From an uncultured Cryptobacterium sp. (GTDB lineage: Bacteria > Actinomycetota > Coriobacteriia > Coriobacteriales > Eggerthellaceae): DNA of 64,000 nucleotides. Of this stretch, positions 42,073-51,654 are shown piece after piece. The position numbers were made by a program, and so were the translations under genes. Each line of letters starts with the position of its first letter. Position 1 is the first letter of the stretch. Location: positions 1 to 64,000 of the forward strand of contig CATYOF010000001.1 in the NCBI GenBank assembly GCA_958410215.1. Direction: 5' to 3'. Below the pieces are notes generated by a model. It had not been told where the DNA came from. It ran no database searches and saw nothing but the letters and a program-made list of their open reading frames with translations.

Positions 42073-43131
42073 TTACACTGCTTCTTCGAGTTTCTGAGCA
42101 CGATCCGCTGCCTGAAGTGCAGTAATAACTTCACCCAGCAAATCACCCATAAGCACCCCGTTGTAGGTTGAGTTAAAACCAATACGGTGATCGGTTACGC
42201 GATCTTGAGGTGCATTGTAAGTTCTAATTTTTTCGGCACGATCGCCCGAACCAATTTGTGCAAGACGCTTTGCGCCTTCTGCCGCCTGCTGTTCGGCCAA
42301 CATTTTTTCGTATAAACGAGCACGCAAAACAGCCATTGCGGCAATCTTGTTTTGCAACTGGCTTTTCTGGTCCTGAGATTGCACAACCAAGCCGGTAGGT
42401 AAATGGGTAATACGAACTGCAGAGTCGGTCGTATTAACGCACTGCCCACCAGGACCACCAGCACGAAATACGTCGATACGTAAATCGTTTTCGTTGATTT
42501 CAACATCGATTTCATCTGCTTCAGGGAGTACCGCAACCGTTGCGGTAGAGGTATGAATACGACCCTGACTTTCCGTCTTAGGAACACGCTGAACGCGATG
42601 TACGCCCGATTCAAATTTCATGACGGAATACACTTTGTCGCCCGTAATTTTAAACTGAACTTCCTTGTATCCACCTGCTTCTGAAGGGGAAACGTCCATG
42701 GTTTCCACTTTCCAGCCCTGATGTTCAGCGAAGCGCAAATACATTTTATATAAATCGCCCGCGAAGATAGCAGCCTCATCGCCACCTGCAGCAGCTCGAA
42801 TTTCAACAATGGTATTCTTTTCGTCTGCAGGATCTGATGGAATAAGCATAATCTTAATGTCTTCTTCCAGCTGAGGCAGTTCGCCTTCGATGCGAGAAAT
42901 TTCTTCCTGAGCAAACTCTTTCATGTCTGGTTCAGAAAGCATTTCTTTCGCTTCAGCTAAATCGTCCAAATCCTGGATATATTCACGCGCTTTGGCAACC
43001 AGAGGGCCCTGATCGGCAAAGTTCTTTGCCAACTTATTGTATTCATGCTGGTCGGCTAGCACTTCGGGGTCACCCAGTTTAAGTTCCAATTCTTTATACG
43101 CTTCAATAATTTTCTCAAGTTTTTCGCGCAT
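42073..43131 (-). CDS. prfA: peptide chain release factor 1
   Basis: A 352-residue class I release factor. The catalytic GGQ is in RAGGPGGQCVNTTDSAVRITHLPTG, and the UAA/UAG-reading region lies in the middle, after an acidic helical domain 1. The AAGGAAGAATA block is upstream of the ATG. It terminates translation at UAA and UAG. The prmC gene that modifies it is downstream. Confidence 0.96.
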   Translation of the reverse strand: MREKLEKIIEAYKELELKLGDPEVLADQHEYNKLAKNFADQGPLVAKAREYIQDLDDLAEAKEMLSEPDMKEFAQEEISRIEGELPQLEEDIKIMLIPSDPADEKNTIVEIRAAAGGDEAAIFAGDLYKMYLRFAEHQGWKVETMDVSPSEAGGYKEVQFKITGDKVYSVMKFESGVHRVQRVPKTESQGRIHTSTATVAVLPEADEIDVEINENDLRIDVFRAGGPGGQCVNTTDSAVRITHLPTGLVVQSQDQKSQLQNKIAAMAVLRARLYEKMLAEQQAAEGAKRLAQIGSGDRAEKIRTYNAPQDRVTDHRIGFNSTYNGVLMGDLLGEVITALQAADRAQKLEEAV

Positions 43132-43293
43132 TATTCTTCCTTCAAAACGCTCTCAGTTATTCACTGGTAAATAATTCTCAAACTAAGCACGCGACACGTC
43201 ATGTTCTGATACGCCATCTAACATGCCGCTCACTCACACTAAGAATGTGCCCTGGCACCCCAAGACACATTCAAAAATTCACAGCCAATTATT

Positions 43294-44223
43294 TTACCAC
43301 GAAGCGATATATTTAGCAGCTGCCTCTGCAGCTAATGCTCCATCGGATACCGCCGTTACTACCTGACGCAAAGGGGTAGTTCGGGTGTCTCCTGCCGCAA
43401 AAATACCCGGCGTAGTTGTTTGACCTTCGCCCGTGGTAACCACATACCCCGAAGGGTCAAGTTCCACAACGCCAGACAACCAAGCCGTGTCAGGTTGCGT
43501 ACCTACCGCTATAAAGAGAGCATCGGTGGGCACCACTTCCTGTGATTTGTCTTTGACGTTTTCCAGCGTAACAGACGCAAGTTTTCCTTCTGCTTCCTCA
43601 AAACCAGCCACAACACTATCCCAATGAATAGTGACGTTATCAAGCGCATCAAGCTGCCCAGCATACCAAGCACTTGCGCGCAATTCGTTGCGACGATGTA
43701 CCAAATGCACTTCTTTTGCGATACGCGAAAGATAGACCGCATCAGCACAGGCAGTATCTCCTCCGCCGACGATAACGGTCGTTTTATCTTTAAAGAAGCT
43801 ACCATCGCAGGTAGCGCAGTAAGAAACTCCCCTACCCACAAGCGATTCAATACCTTCAATAGGCAACTGTCGCGGTTTTGCTCCCATGGCCAAGATAACC
43901 GTTTTCGCCTGATACGTTCCAGAATTTGTTTCCAACATAAATATCGGATTTCTCTGATCATCCACCGTTGGTTGAAGATTTTCAACCTGTTCAGAGCGAA
44001 TTTCTGCGCCAAAACGTTCTACCTGTTCGCGCATAGCAAACGCAATTTCAAACCCATTAACCCCTTGGGCAAAACCGGGATAGTTTTCCAGATGGTCGAT
44101 AGAGGTAAGCTGACCGCCCACCATCAAAGCTTCAAACAGCGTGGTAGAAAGGCCTGCGCGAGCTGCATAAATTCCCGCCGCAAGACCAGCAGGGCCAGCA
44201 CCCACAATTGCAACATCGATCAT
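43294..44223 (-). CDS. trxB: thioredoxin-disulfide reductase
   Basis: A 309-residue flavoprotein. The FAD motif is VAIVGAGPAGLAAGIYAARAGL, the redox-active CxxC is YCATCDGSFF (about residues 135-141), the NADPH motif is VIVGGGDTACADAVYLSRI, and the C-terminal FAD block is GIFAAGDTR. It passes NADPH electrons to thioredoxin. The trxA gene lies upstream on the same strand, with its own terminator in the 160-base gap. AAAGGACG stands before the ATG. Confidence 0.95.
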   Translation of the reverse strand: MIDVAIVGAGPAGLAAGIYAARAGLSTTLFEALMVGGQLTSIDHLENYPGFAQGVNGFEIAFAMREQVERFGAEIRSEQVENLQPTVDDQRNPIFMLETNSGTYQAKTVILAMGAKPRQLPIEGIESLVGRGVSYCATCDGSFFKDKTTVIVGGGDTACADAVYLSRIAKEVHLVHRRNELRASAWYAGQLDALDNVTIHWDSVVAGFEEAEGKLASVTLENVKDKSQEVVPTDALFIAVGTQPDTAWLSGVVELDPSGYVVTTGEGQTTTPGIFAAGDTRTTPLRQVVTAVSDGALAAEAAAKYIASW

Positions 44224-44283
44224 ACAAACACGTCCTTTCTTAATAAAAGGCGTTTAAACAATTGATAGTACGGTTAAAAGACC

Positions 44284-44314
44284 TTCAGAAACGCTTCTGA
44301 AAAACTTTTCAGAA
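44284..44314 (-). promoter_or_regulatory. overlapping alternative hairpins before trxB
   Basis: TTCAGAA (44284-44290), TTCTGAAAA (44295-44303) and TTTTCAGAA (44306-44314) let the middle segment pair with either side but not both. This is an arrangement seen in attenuators, though it may be chance. Confidence 0.3.
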
Positions 44315-44330
44315 ACTGTTCCCATCATAC

Positions 44331-44360
44331 AAAAGAGGGACTCCTTTGCAGAAGCCCCTC
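44331..44360 (-). terminator. intrinsic terminator after trxA
   Basis: GAGGGG-CT...AG-TCCCTC (44360-44335) forms an imperfect stem, followed on the minus strand by TTTTGT. It lies about 25 bases after the trxA stop. Confidence 0.65.
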
Positions 44361-44383
44361 ATGGTATTACTCGGTAAAAGTAA

Positions 44384-44692
44384 CTAAGCAAGTGCTGCCG
44401 TAAGCGTTTGCTTTGGTTGTACGCCTACCAGTTGCTGAACTGGCTTACCACCCTTAAACACAATCATGGTAGGAACACTCATGATATTAAACTGTTGAGC
44501 CAAAGCCATTTCCTGATCAACGTCAACCTTGTATACCGCAGCAGAGCCACCCATTTCCTGGCTTACTTCATCCAACACGGGAGCCATCATCTTGCAGGGA
44601 CCGCACCAGGTAGCAAAAAAATCTACCAATACGGGAACGTTTGAATTGAGTACTTTTTCCTGAAATTCACTTGTCGAAATTTGAGTTGCCAT
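44384..44692 (-). CDS. trxA: thioredoxin
   Basis: A 102-residue thioredoxin. The active site is FATWCGPCKMMAPV (WCGPC), with the cis-Pro in MSVPTMIVFKGG. Length and fold are standard for the family. AGGAGAAAGCAA stands before the ATG. It reduces protein disulfides with TrxB, whose gene is downstream. Confidence 0.97.
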   Translation of the reverse strand: MATQISTSEFQEKVLNSNVPVLVDFFATWCGPCKMMAPVLDEVSQEMGGSAAVYKVDVDQEMALAQQFNIMSVPTMIVFKGGKPVQQLVGVQPKQTLTAALA

Positions 44693-44918
44693 TTGCTTTC
44701 TCCTGTTCTATTTGACCCGTCTCGGTAGCTTAATCTGGTTGGCATTGAGTATTTCAGATTTCGCATTTTGCATCATGCGTCTTTAATCTTCATACCTAAC
44801 CAGCTAAACCCACCTCAAGGCCTGTGTGCGCTTCGCGCTTTATTTGACACTCATAAAGTATCATTTTAGGAAAGCCCCGTAAACCGCAAAGGTGACTTAG
44901 TCACTAAAGCGTTAAAGT

Positions 44919-45005
44919 ATCCTGCAGGAATTTCCGCTGAACATACGGTCATTGGGCAAATTTGCCCATAGGGGCCTTATTCCACGGAAATTCCTATTTC
45001 AGGAT
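44919..45005 (-). other. large nested palindromic structure after thrS
   Basis: Three nested pairings lie in 87 bases: ATCCTG/CAGGAT (44919-44924, 45000-45005), AGGAATTTCCG/CGGAAATTCCT (44926-44936, 44985-44995) and the 16-base palindrome TGGGCAAATTTGCCCA (44953-44968). The minus-strand exit is ATACTTTAACGC, without a long T-run. It begins 13 bases after the thrS stop codon, so it may act as a terminator or as a small RNA. The odd palindrome GTGACT-T-AGTCAC lies beyond it at 44892-44904. The 325-base gap 44693-45017 holds no gene. Confidence 0.55.
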
Positions 45006-45017
45006 GCACCGTAAAAA

Positions 45018-46931
45018 CTACAGCGCAGCTTCACGAATAATATCGAGCAGTTTTTCTTCGCTCCATACCCCTTGATCGCCTTCATGACGTTCACGAATTG
45101 AAACACCACCCTGCTCCAATTCTTTGTCGCCAATAACGCCCATGTAAGGAATCTTTTCCGCCTGAGCTTTTGCAATCTTTACACGCATAGGCTCGTTTTG
45201 GGTATACACCTCAACACGGCCACCAGCCGCCGTAATCTTTGCTGCCAAAGCCTTACAGGCATCAACATGACGATCTGCCAACGGAAGCAGCGCAACCTGT
45301 ACGGGAGCCAACCATAAAGGCAACGCACCGGCATAATGCTCGATCAAAATGCCAAAGAAACGTTCTATGGAACCAAAAATAGCACGATGAAGCATCCAAG
45401 GACGTTCTTCGGTGTTTTCTGCCGTGCGATAGGTTAATTCAAAGCGTTCTGGCAAGTTGAAGTCAACCTGAACCGTAGAGCATTGCCACGTACGACCAAT
45501 GGCATCCTTTACCTTAATATCAATCTTTGGACCATAGAATGCGCCATCGCCTTCGTTGATTTCATAAGCAAGATTGTGACGATCGCAGGCCTCTTTTAAG
45601 GCATTCGTAGCATGTTCCCACATGTCATCGGAGCCAATAGACTTTTCGGGACGCGTGGAGATTTCAGCCTCATAGGTAAAGCCGAAGGTTTTCATAATGT
45701 GGTCAACCAGATCAAGAATAGCAACCACTTCGTCGACTACCTGATCACGCGTGCAGAATACATGAGCATCATCCTGCGTAAAACCACGAGCGCGAAGCAA
45801 ACCGTGCACCGCACCTGACAATTCGTGACGATACACCGTACCAAACTCGAACAAGCGCAAAGGCAAGTCGCGATAGGAATGGATGTCGTTTTTGTACAAC
45901 ATTACATGGCCAGGGCAGTTCATAGGTTTAACGCCGTACTCCTGCATACGAGGAGCTTCGTCGCTGCCCTCGTTAATTTCAAAGAAGTACATGTTTTCGT
46001 TGTAGAAGTTGTAATGACCTGAAGTCTTCCAAACGTCAGACTTGTAAATATGAGGAGTAATTACCTCTTCATAGCCACGCGCATACAAATCGCGACGAAG
46101 CCATTCTTGCAACAAACGAATAACACGCGCACCCTTCGGTGGATAAAGTGGCAAACCTACACCTGCCTGCTCATCAAGCATAAACAAGCCCAATTCACGA
46201 CCAAGTTTGCGGTGATCACGCTTTTCTGCCTCTTCCAAATTATGCAAGTAGGTAGTTAATTCCTTTTTCTTGAAGAACGCCGTACCGTAGAGGCGCTGCA
46301 GCATTTCATTATTGGAATCGCCCTTCCAATAGGCACCGGCAATCTTCATCAGCTTGAAGGCACCAATTTTGCCCGCGCTCGGAACATGAGGACCGTGACA
46401 TAAGTCGATAAACGAACCATGACGATACACGCTAATTTCTGCATCAGCAGGCAAATCGTCAATATGTTCTTTCTTGAAACGCTGATCAGCAAACATTTCC
46501 TTTGCCTGATCACGCGTTACTACTTCGCGAACAAAAGGTTCATCGGCAGCAATAATTTCTGCCATTTTCTTCTCAATCGCTTCAAAATCATCAGTAGAAA
46601 TTGAACGGGATAATTCAAAGTCGTAGAAGAAGCCGTCTTCGGTTTCAGGACCAAAGGCAATCTGTGCACCAGGGAATAAAAGCTGAACAGCCTCAGCCAT
46701 AACATGAGCACAGGAATGACGCATAATACCAAGCGCTTCGGGGCTTTTGTCGGTAATAATCTCGATCGAGGCACCGTCGGTTACTGGCGTTGTTACATCA
46801 ACGAGTTCGCCGTTAATTTTGCCCGCTAAAGCTGCCTTTGCAAGACCTGCGCCAATACTTGCCGCAACGTCATACACGGTAGCTCCGTCTTCAAGGGTCT
46901 TAACCGATCCATCAGGGAGCTTAATTTCCAT
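45018..46931 (-). CDS. thrS: threonyl-tRNA synthetase
   Basis: A 637-residue class II synthetase. It has an N-terminal TGS domain (residues about 1-65), the editing domain with HSCAHVMAEAVQLLFPG (HxxxH), and the catalytic core with CPGHVMLYKNDIHSYRDLPLRLFEFGTVYR and MLHRAIFGSIERFFGILIEHYAG, then an anticodon-binding domain (ALPLWLAPVQVALLPLADRH). The start is ATG 46931 with AAAGGAGG 9 bases upstream; the frame stays open to 47018, but that part lies in a hairpin-rich leader. It charges tRNA-Thr and edits mischarged serine. Confidence 0.97.
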   Translation of the reverse strand: MEIKLPDGSVKTLEDGATVYDVAASIGAGLAKAALAGKINGELVDVTTPVTDGASIEIITDKSPEALGIMRHSCAHVMAEAVQLLFPGAQIAFGPETEDGFFYDFELSRSISTDDFEAIEKKMAEIIAADEPFVREVVTRDQAKEMFADQRFKKEHIDDLPADAEISVYRHGSFIDLCHGPHVPSAGKIGAFKLMKIAGAYWKGDSNNEMLQRLYGTAFFKKKELTTYLHNLEEAEKRDHRKLGRELGLFMLDEQAGVGLPLYPPKGARVIRLLQEWLRRDLYARGYEEVITPHIYKSDVWKTSGHYNFYNENMYFFEINEGSDEAPRMQEYGVKPMNCPGHVMLYKNDIHSYRDLPLRLFEFGTVYRHELSGAVHGLLRARGFTQDDAHVFCTRDQVVDEVVAILDLVDHIMKTFGFTYEAEISTRPEKSIGSDDMWEHATNALKEACDRHNLAYEINEGDGAFYGPKIDIKVKDAIGRTWQCSTVQVDFNLPERFELTYRTAENTEERPWMLHRAIFGSIERFFGILIEHYAGALPLWLAPVQVALLPLADRHVDACKALAAKITAAGGRVEVYTQNEPMRVKIAKAQAEKIPYMGVIGDKELEQGGVSIRERHEGDQGVWSEEKLLDIIREAAL

Positions 46932-46948
46932 AGTTGTTTCCTCCTTTT

Positions 46949-47011
46949 GTGCCGGATGCGCACAAAGCATCTGCACTCTATACAACGAACGAGCCGCCCT
47001 TACGGCGGCTC
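46949..47011 (-). promoter_or_regulatory. two hairpins in the thrS leader
   Basis: In minus-strand order, GAGCCGCC-GTAAG-GGCGGCTC (47011-46991) is a perfect 8-bp stem, followed by GTGCaGATGC/GCATCcgGTGC-type pairing (46976-46949) just before the Shine-Dalgarno. The first may end the upstream valS transcript; the second could affect thrS initiation. No T-box sequence is seen. Confidence 0.45.
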
Positions 47012-47081
47012 GCTTCACCTTATCACATTTAACGCTTTGTTATAGTAAAACCTTCAAAGCAATTACGAATTAACCTAGTCG

Positions 47082-47510
47082 CTACTTACCAATAGGCGTA
47101 GTGCAGTAAGGACATACTGACCACGAAGGGTCAAGCGCATGGTGACAGGTTGGGCAAAGGTTCTTTAAGCGCTGATGACAATTAGGGCACATTACATAGT
47201 CTTCCTCTACCGGATAACCACAGTTTGCGCAATCGCCATAGCGCATAAGTTCACGCTTCTTTAAAGCAATTTCTAAATCCTGCTCTTCACGATCGCTCTT
47301 CAGAAGTGCAGGACGAATCATGCAATACGCCACTAGGCCCACAACCGGAATAATGGAAAGCAAACCAAGTGCCCAGGGGATATCACGCAAAGACGCATCG
47401 CGAACAGACCAAAACACCGACAGCACATAAAGAATAATAAACAGCACCGCAATAACAGTCAGCGCACCCATTACCTCTGGTGTCAAAATTTGGGAAAGAA
47501 GATCACTCAT
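47082..47510 (-). CDS. zinc-ribbon membrane protein
   Basis: A 142-residue protein with two N-terminal hydrophobic helices (about residues 13-35 and 45-66) and a C-terminal double zinc ribbon: CANCGYPVEEDYVMCPNC, then CPTCHHALDPSWSVCPYC. The four CxxC pairs can hold two zinc ions, so it looks like a small membrane-anchored zinc-ribbon protein. Function is unknown. It starts 3 bases after the valS stop codon and is likely cotranscribed with valS. Confidence 0.8.
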   Translation of the reverse strand: MSDLLSQILTPEVMGALTVIAVLFIILYVLSVFWSVRDASLRDIPWALGLLSIIPVVGLVAYCMIRPALLKSDREEQDLEIALKKRELMRYGDCANCGYPVEEDYVMCPNCHQRLKNLCPTCHHALDPSWSVCPYCTTPIGK

Positions 47511-47513
47511 CGT

Positions 47514-50180
47514 TTATCCTTCCTGTTTCATTTCTGCCAGTTCAGCCTGAAGACGATCCATACGATCCGTAATATCAGCTAACTTAGCACGGTCCTTTTC
47601 AATAATTTCTGGAGCAGCTTTCGCCAAGAAACCAGGATTGGAAAGCTTCTTATCAAACTTTACTCGATCTTTCTCAAGCTTACCAAGTTCCTTTTCCAGA
47701 CGTGCCTGCTCGGCCGCAAAATCAACCAAACCGCTTAAGATGACATAAGTTTCAACATCATCAGCAAGACGCATAGTGGATTCTGCAGGCTTTTCTGCCG
47801 TCTCAGAAACTTCAATTACCTCTACATTGCCCAGCGCAACAATAAAATCCTGCTGCTCTTTAAAGAGCTCTACCGCCTCATTGCTTTGAGCTTTCACCAC
47901 CATGTCGAGCTTGGTTTTTGGCGAAATACCATAACGTGCACGAATGGAACGAATGCCCGAAACACTTTGAGTAACAATAGCCAAGGCACGCTCTGCCGCA
48001 GGATCGATATAGGCTGCCAGCTTCTCCGCATCGGGCCAGGCGGCCATCATCAAATATTCGGATTCTTTAACGCCGGGCATTTCCTGATAAATCTGCTCGG
48101 TAACAAAAGGCATGGCTGGATGCAATAAACGCAGTGCCGTATCAAGTACAAACACCAAATTACGCTGGCATGCAACGCGATCCTCGCCACCAGCTGCCAA
48201 GCGAGGCTTAGAAAGCTCAATGTACCAGTCACAGAATTCGTTCCAGAAGAAGGCATACAGCTCACGCGTCATATCGCTGAATTCGTATTCCTTATATGCC
48301 TCATCAATGGAAGCCACCAAACGCGCCAAACGCGAGAAAATCCAACGATCAGCCGGAGTGGTGGGATTAGGATCGCCCGGCGTGTAGTCATCCAGATTCA
48401 TCATGACAAAACGAGCGGCATTACGAATCTTGTTGGCGAAGTTTCGACTGCTTACCAACTTGTTTTCATTGAACTTCAAATCCTGCGCACCCGTTACCTG
48501 CATAAGCAAGCCAAAACGCATGCCATCAGCACCGTAGTCCTCCATCAGTTTTAAAGGATCCACGCCATTGCCGCGGCTCTTTGACATAGGCTTTCCGTCT
48601 GCCGCCATAACGGTGGGATGAATAATAACGTCCTTGAAGGGAATTTGGTCAGTAAAGTACAGCGAGGACATAACCATACGCGCGACCCACAAACCCATGA
48701 TGTCACGTGCCGTGGAAAGCATTTGCGTAGGATAGGTTTTTTCTAACTCTTCGGTAGTGTCAGGCCAACCCTGAGTTGCGAAAGGCCACAACTGAGAAGA
48801 GAACCACGTATCCAGCACGTCTTCATCTTGACGAAGCTTCGCACCGCACTTCGGACACGTTTCAGCATCTTCCATGAGGGCATCTTCCCAACCGCATTCA
48901 TCACAGTAGAACATGGGAATACGATGGCCCCACCACAGTTGACGTGAAATGCACCAGTCTTTCAGATTTGCCAACCAATCAAGGTATACTTGCTTCCAGC
49001 GGGCAGGGTGGAACTGCACTTCCCCGTTTTCCACCACCGCTGCAGCACGCTCCTTTAAGCGATCTACCGCAACAAACCATTGTTCAGAAAGCCAGGGCTC
49101 CAATTTAGTATGGCAGCGATAGCAGGTCATAACTGAATGATCATGCTCTTCAACATGATCCAAAAGACCTAGTGCTTCAAATTCAGCCACGATGGCCTCG
49201 CGTGCTTCATCACGGGTCATACCGCTGAACTTGCCATAGCCTTCAACTACTACCGCATGCTCATCGAACACATTAATTTGCTCCAAATTATTGCGCTGAC
49301 CCATAGCATAGTCATTGGGATCATGTGCTGGCGTTGTTTTTACCGCACCCGTACCAAATTCAGAATCAACGTAATAGTCTGCAAAAATAGGAATTTTACG
49401 ACCTACAATGGGAAGATCAATGGTTTTACCAACCAGGTTCTTATAACGCTCATCCTTAGGAGAAACAGCAACGCCCGTATCGCCTAACATGGTTTCAGGA
49501 CGAGTGGTTGCTACCACCAGGTATTCAATACCATCTACCGGTTCAGAAAGAGGATAACGCAAATACCACAGATGACCCTTTTCATCAACGTATTCAGCTT
49601 CATCATCCGCAATAGCCGTGGTGCAAGAAGGGCACCAGTTTACAATACGGCGACCACGATAAATCAAGCCATCATGGTACCAATCGCAAAAGACCTTACG
49701 AACTGCCTTCGCATATTCCGGAGACATGGTGAACTTTTCGTCCGAATAATCGCAAGAACAACCCATGCCCGCAATTTGCTTCACGATGGTATTGCCGTAA
49801 TCATCGCGCCAATCCCAGCAAGCTTCCAGGAATTTTTCACGCCCAATTTCCAAACGAGAAATACCCTCTTCGGCAAGCTTTTTATCAACCTTGGTTTGAG
49901 TTGCAATACCCGCATGGTCGGTACCTAAAATCCAGCGGGTTTGATATCCCTGCATACGGGCATGACGCACGCAGGTATCTTGAATCGTGTCGTTTAGCGC
50001 ATGCCCCATATGAAGCATGCCGGTAACGTTAGGAGGAGGAATTACCACGGTGTAGGTATCTGCTCCGTTTTTGCCAAATCCAGGCGTACGGGAAAAATAC
50101 CCTTTTTCTTTCCAGGCGTCGAAAAGCGGCTTTTCCCAATCGCCATAAGCCGGCATTTCGCTTTTTTTGTCTGACGACAT
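47514..50180 (-). CDS. valS: valyl-tRNA synthetase
   Basis: An 888-residue class I synthetase. The HIGH-type motif is PPPNVTGMLHMGHALN, and KMSKS reads GKPMSKSRGNG. The CP1 editing insert, the tRNA-binding domain and the long C-terminal coiled coil (LEKELGKLEKDRVKFDKKLSN) typical of ValRS are all present. Four CxxC pairs within the insert are probably zinc sites. AAGGAAGG lies upstream of the ATG. It is followed by the zinc-ribbon gene; no T-box leader precedes it. Confidence 0.97.
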   Translation of the reverse strand: MSSDKKSEMPAYGDWEKPLFDAWKEKGYFSRTPGFGKNGADTYTVVIPPPNVTGMLHMGHALNDTIQDTCVRHARMQGYQTRWILGTDHAGIATQTKVDKKLAEEGISRLEIGREKFLEACWDWRDDYGNTIVKQIAGMGCSCDYSDEKFTMSPEYAKAVRKVFCDWYHDGLIYRGRRIVNWCPSCTTAIADDEAEYVDEKGHLWYLRYPLSEPVDGIEYLVVATTRPETMLGDTGVAVSPKDERYKNLVGKTIDLPIVGRKIPIFADYYVDSEFGTGAVKTTPAHDPNDYAMGQRNNLEQINVFDEHAVVVEGYGKFSGMTRDEAREAIVAEFEALGLLDHVEEHDHSVMTCYRCHTKLEPWLSEQWFVAVDRLKERAAAVVENGEVQFHPARWKQVYLDWLANLKDWCISRQLWWGHRIPMFYCDECGWEDALMEDAETCPKCGAKLRQDEDVLDTWFSSQLWPFATQGWPDTTEELEKTYPTQMLSTARDIMGLWVARMVMSSLYFTDQIPFKDVIIHPTVMAADGKPMSKSRGNGVDPLKLMEDYGADGMRFGLLMQVTGAQDLKFNENKLVSSRNFANKIRNAARFVMMNLDDYTPGDPNPTTPADRWIFSRLARLVASIDEAYKEYEFSDMTRELYAFFWNEFCDWYIELSKPRLAAGGEDRVACQRNLVFVLDTALRLLHPAMPFVTEQIYQEMPGVKESEYLMMAAWPDAEKLAAYIDPAAERALAIVTQSVSGIRSIRARYGISPKTKLDMVVKAQSNEAVELFKEQQDFIVALGNVEVIEVSETAEKPAESTMRLADDVETYVILSGLVDFAAEQARLEKELGKLEKDRVKFDKKLSNPGFLAKAAPEIIEKDRAKLADITDRMDRLQAELAEMKQEG

Positions 50181-50237
50181 GGAATCCTTCCTTCCTTATA
50201 TCTCATCTTCCCCATGTTCGGGAAATTCATAATTACA

Positions 50238-50280
50238 CAAAAACGAGCGCTTAACCCTTTTACCATACGGCAAGCGCTCG
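50238..50280 (-). terminator. intrinsic terminator after clpX
   Basis: CGAGCGCTT (50280-50272 side) and AAGCGCTCG (50252-50244) form a 9-bp stem around a 19-base loop, followed on the minus strand by TTTTTGTG. It separates clpX from valS. Confidence 0.85.
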
Positions 50281-50296
50281 AATTCATTACAGAAAT

Positions 50297-51652
50297 TTAT
50301 TCTTTTGTACTCTTTTGCGTGTGTACGGTATCAATTTGTTCAATTTCGGGCTTAGTAGTGCCTTCAATATCGCTTCGACGAATTACCACACGTTTTACTC
50401 CCGCATGATCGGGAAGTTCATACATTACGTCTTGTAAGGCGCGTTCACAGATGCTACGCAAACCACGAGCTCCCGTTTGGTGCTCTATTGCTTGTTCAGC
50501 CATAGCTTCAAGCGCTTCATCTTCAAAGATAAGTTCTGAATCTTCGTAGGCGAACATAGCTTTGTATTGCTTTACCAAAGCATTTTTTGGTTCGGTGAGT
50601 ACGCGCACCAAGTCTTCTTTTGAAAGCTCCTTCAATGAAGTGATAACCGGAATACGACCAATAAATTCAGGAATCATTCCGTACTTATGAAGGTCCTCGG
50701 GAAGTACCTGGTTAAGCAACTCTGCATCAGCAGCGCGCTTAGATTCAGGCATTTCTGAACCAAAGCCAATGCTTGTTTTACCCACGCGTTCAGCAATAAT
50801 GTCAGGCAAGCCTACAAAGGCACCACCCAAGATAAACAGAATATTAGTGGTATCAATATGAATAAGTTCCTGCTGAGGATGCTTTCGCCCTCCTTGAGGA
50901 GGAACGCTTGCCTCGCAGCCTTCAATAATCTTCAGAAGAGCTTGCTGAACACCTTCGCCCGAAACATCGCGCGTAATAGAAAGATTTTCAGCCTTGCGGG
51001 CGACCTTATCAATCTCATCGATGTAGATGATGCCAATTTCTGCACGAGGAATATCAAAATCTGCAGCCGTAATAAGCTTCAGTAAGATATTTTCAACATC
51101 TTCACCTACATAACCCGCTTCCGTAAGCGTGGTCGCATCAGCAATAGCAAAGGGAACCTTTAAGGTGCGTGCCAATGTTTGCGCAAGCAACGTTTTACCA
51201 GAACCGGTAGGTCCCAGCAGCATAATATTACTTTTTGCAACTTCCACATCGCCCTCATGGGCATGCTCGCCTAAGCTGATGCGCTTGTAGTGGTTATACA
51301 CGGCAACCGCAAGAGCCTTTTTAGCCTCATCCTGACCAACAACATGCTCTGAAAGCTGCTCAAACAACTGACGAGGTGTCGGCAATTCAGAAAGAACAAA
51401 TTCTTCGCCTTTGTTATCTTCTGCATCCACATCCGCCGTTACCTGAAGCACTTGATTGAGCGCATCGGACTCAAGACCACGCATGTTAAGGTCGGTCATC
51501 ATAGCCTCGGCAGAGAGCGATATGCATTCATCGCAGATATAAATACCATTAGGTCCTGAAATCATTGCATTAACCTGATCGGGTGTTTTCCCGCAAAAAG
51601 CGCAGTGAATTTCAGTACGTGCTGGTGGAATATTGCCAGACTGGTCTGTCAT
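50297..51652 (-). CDS. clpX: ATP-dependent Clp protease ATP-binding subunit ClpX
   Basis: A 451-residue AAA+ unfoldase. The N-terminal C4 zinc-binding domain is CAFCGKTPDQVNAMI...ICDECI, Walker A is MLLGPTGSGKTLLAQ, Walker B is IGIIYIDEIDKV, and the RKH and pore loop regions are present. A Clp-D2-small domain ends the protein. Its start is 2 bases before the clpP stop, showing coupling. It unfolds substrates for ClpP. Confidence 0.97.
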   Translation of the reverse strand: MTDQSGNIPPARTEIHCAFCGKTPDQVNAMISGPNGIYICDECISLSAEAMMTDLNMRGLESDALNQVLQVTADVDAEDNKGEEFVLSELPTPRQLFEQLSEHVVGQDEAKKALAVAVYNHYKRISLGEHAHEGDVEVAKSNIMLLGPTGSGKTLLAQTLARTLKVPFAIADATTLTEAGYVGEDVENILLKLITAADFDIPRAEIGIIYIDEIDKVARKAENLSITRDVSGEGVQQALLKIIEGCEASVPPQGGRKHPQQELIHIDTTNILFILGGAFVGLPDIIAERVGKTSIGFGSEMPESKRAADAELLNQVLPEDLHKYGMIPEFIGRIPVITSLKELSKEDLVRVLTEPKNALVKQYKAMFAYEDSELIFEDEALEAMAEQAIEHQTGARGLRSICERALQDVMYELPDHAGVKRVVIRRSDIEGTTKPEIEQIDTVHTQKSTKE

Positions 51653-51654
51653 GC

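Noticed and set aside
44892..44904. GTGACTTAGTCAC as a CRP-type site
   Set aside because: The half-sites GTGA/TCAC are 5 rather than 6 bases apart, and no flanking T/A bases complete the consensus.
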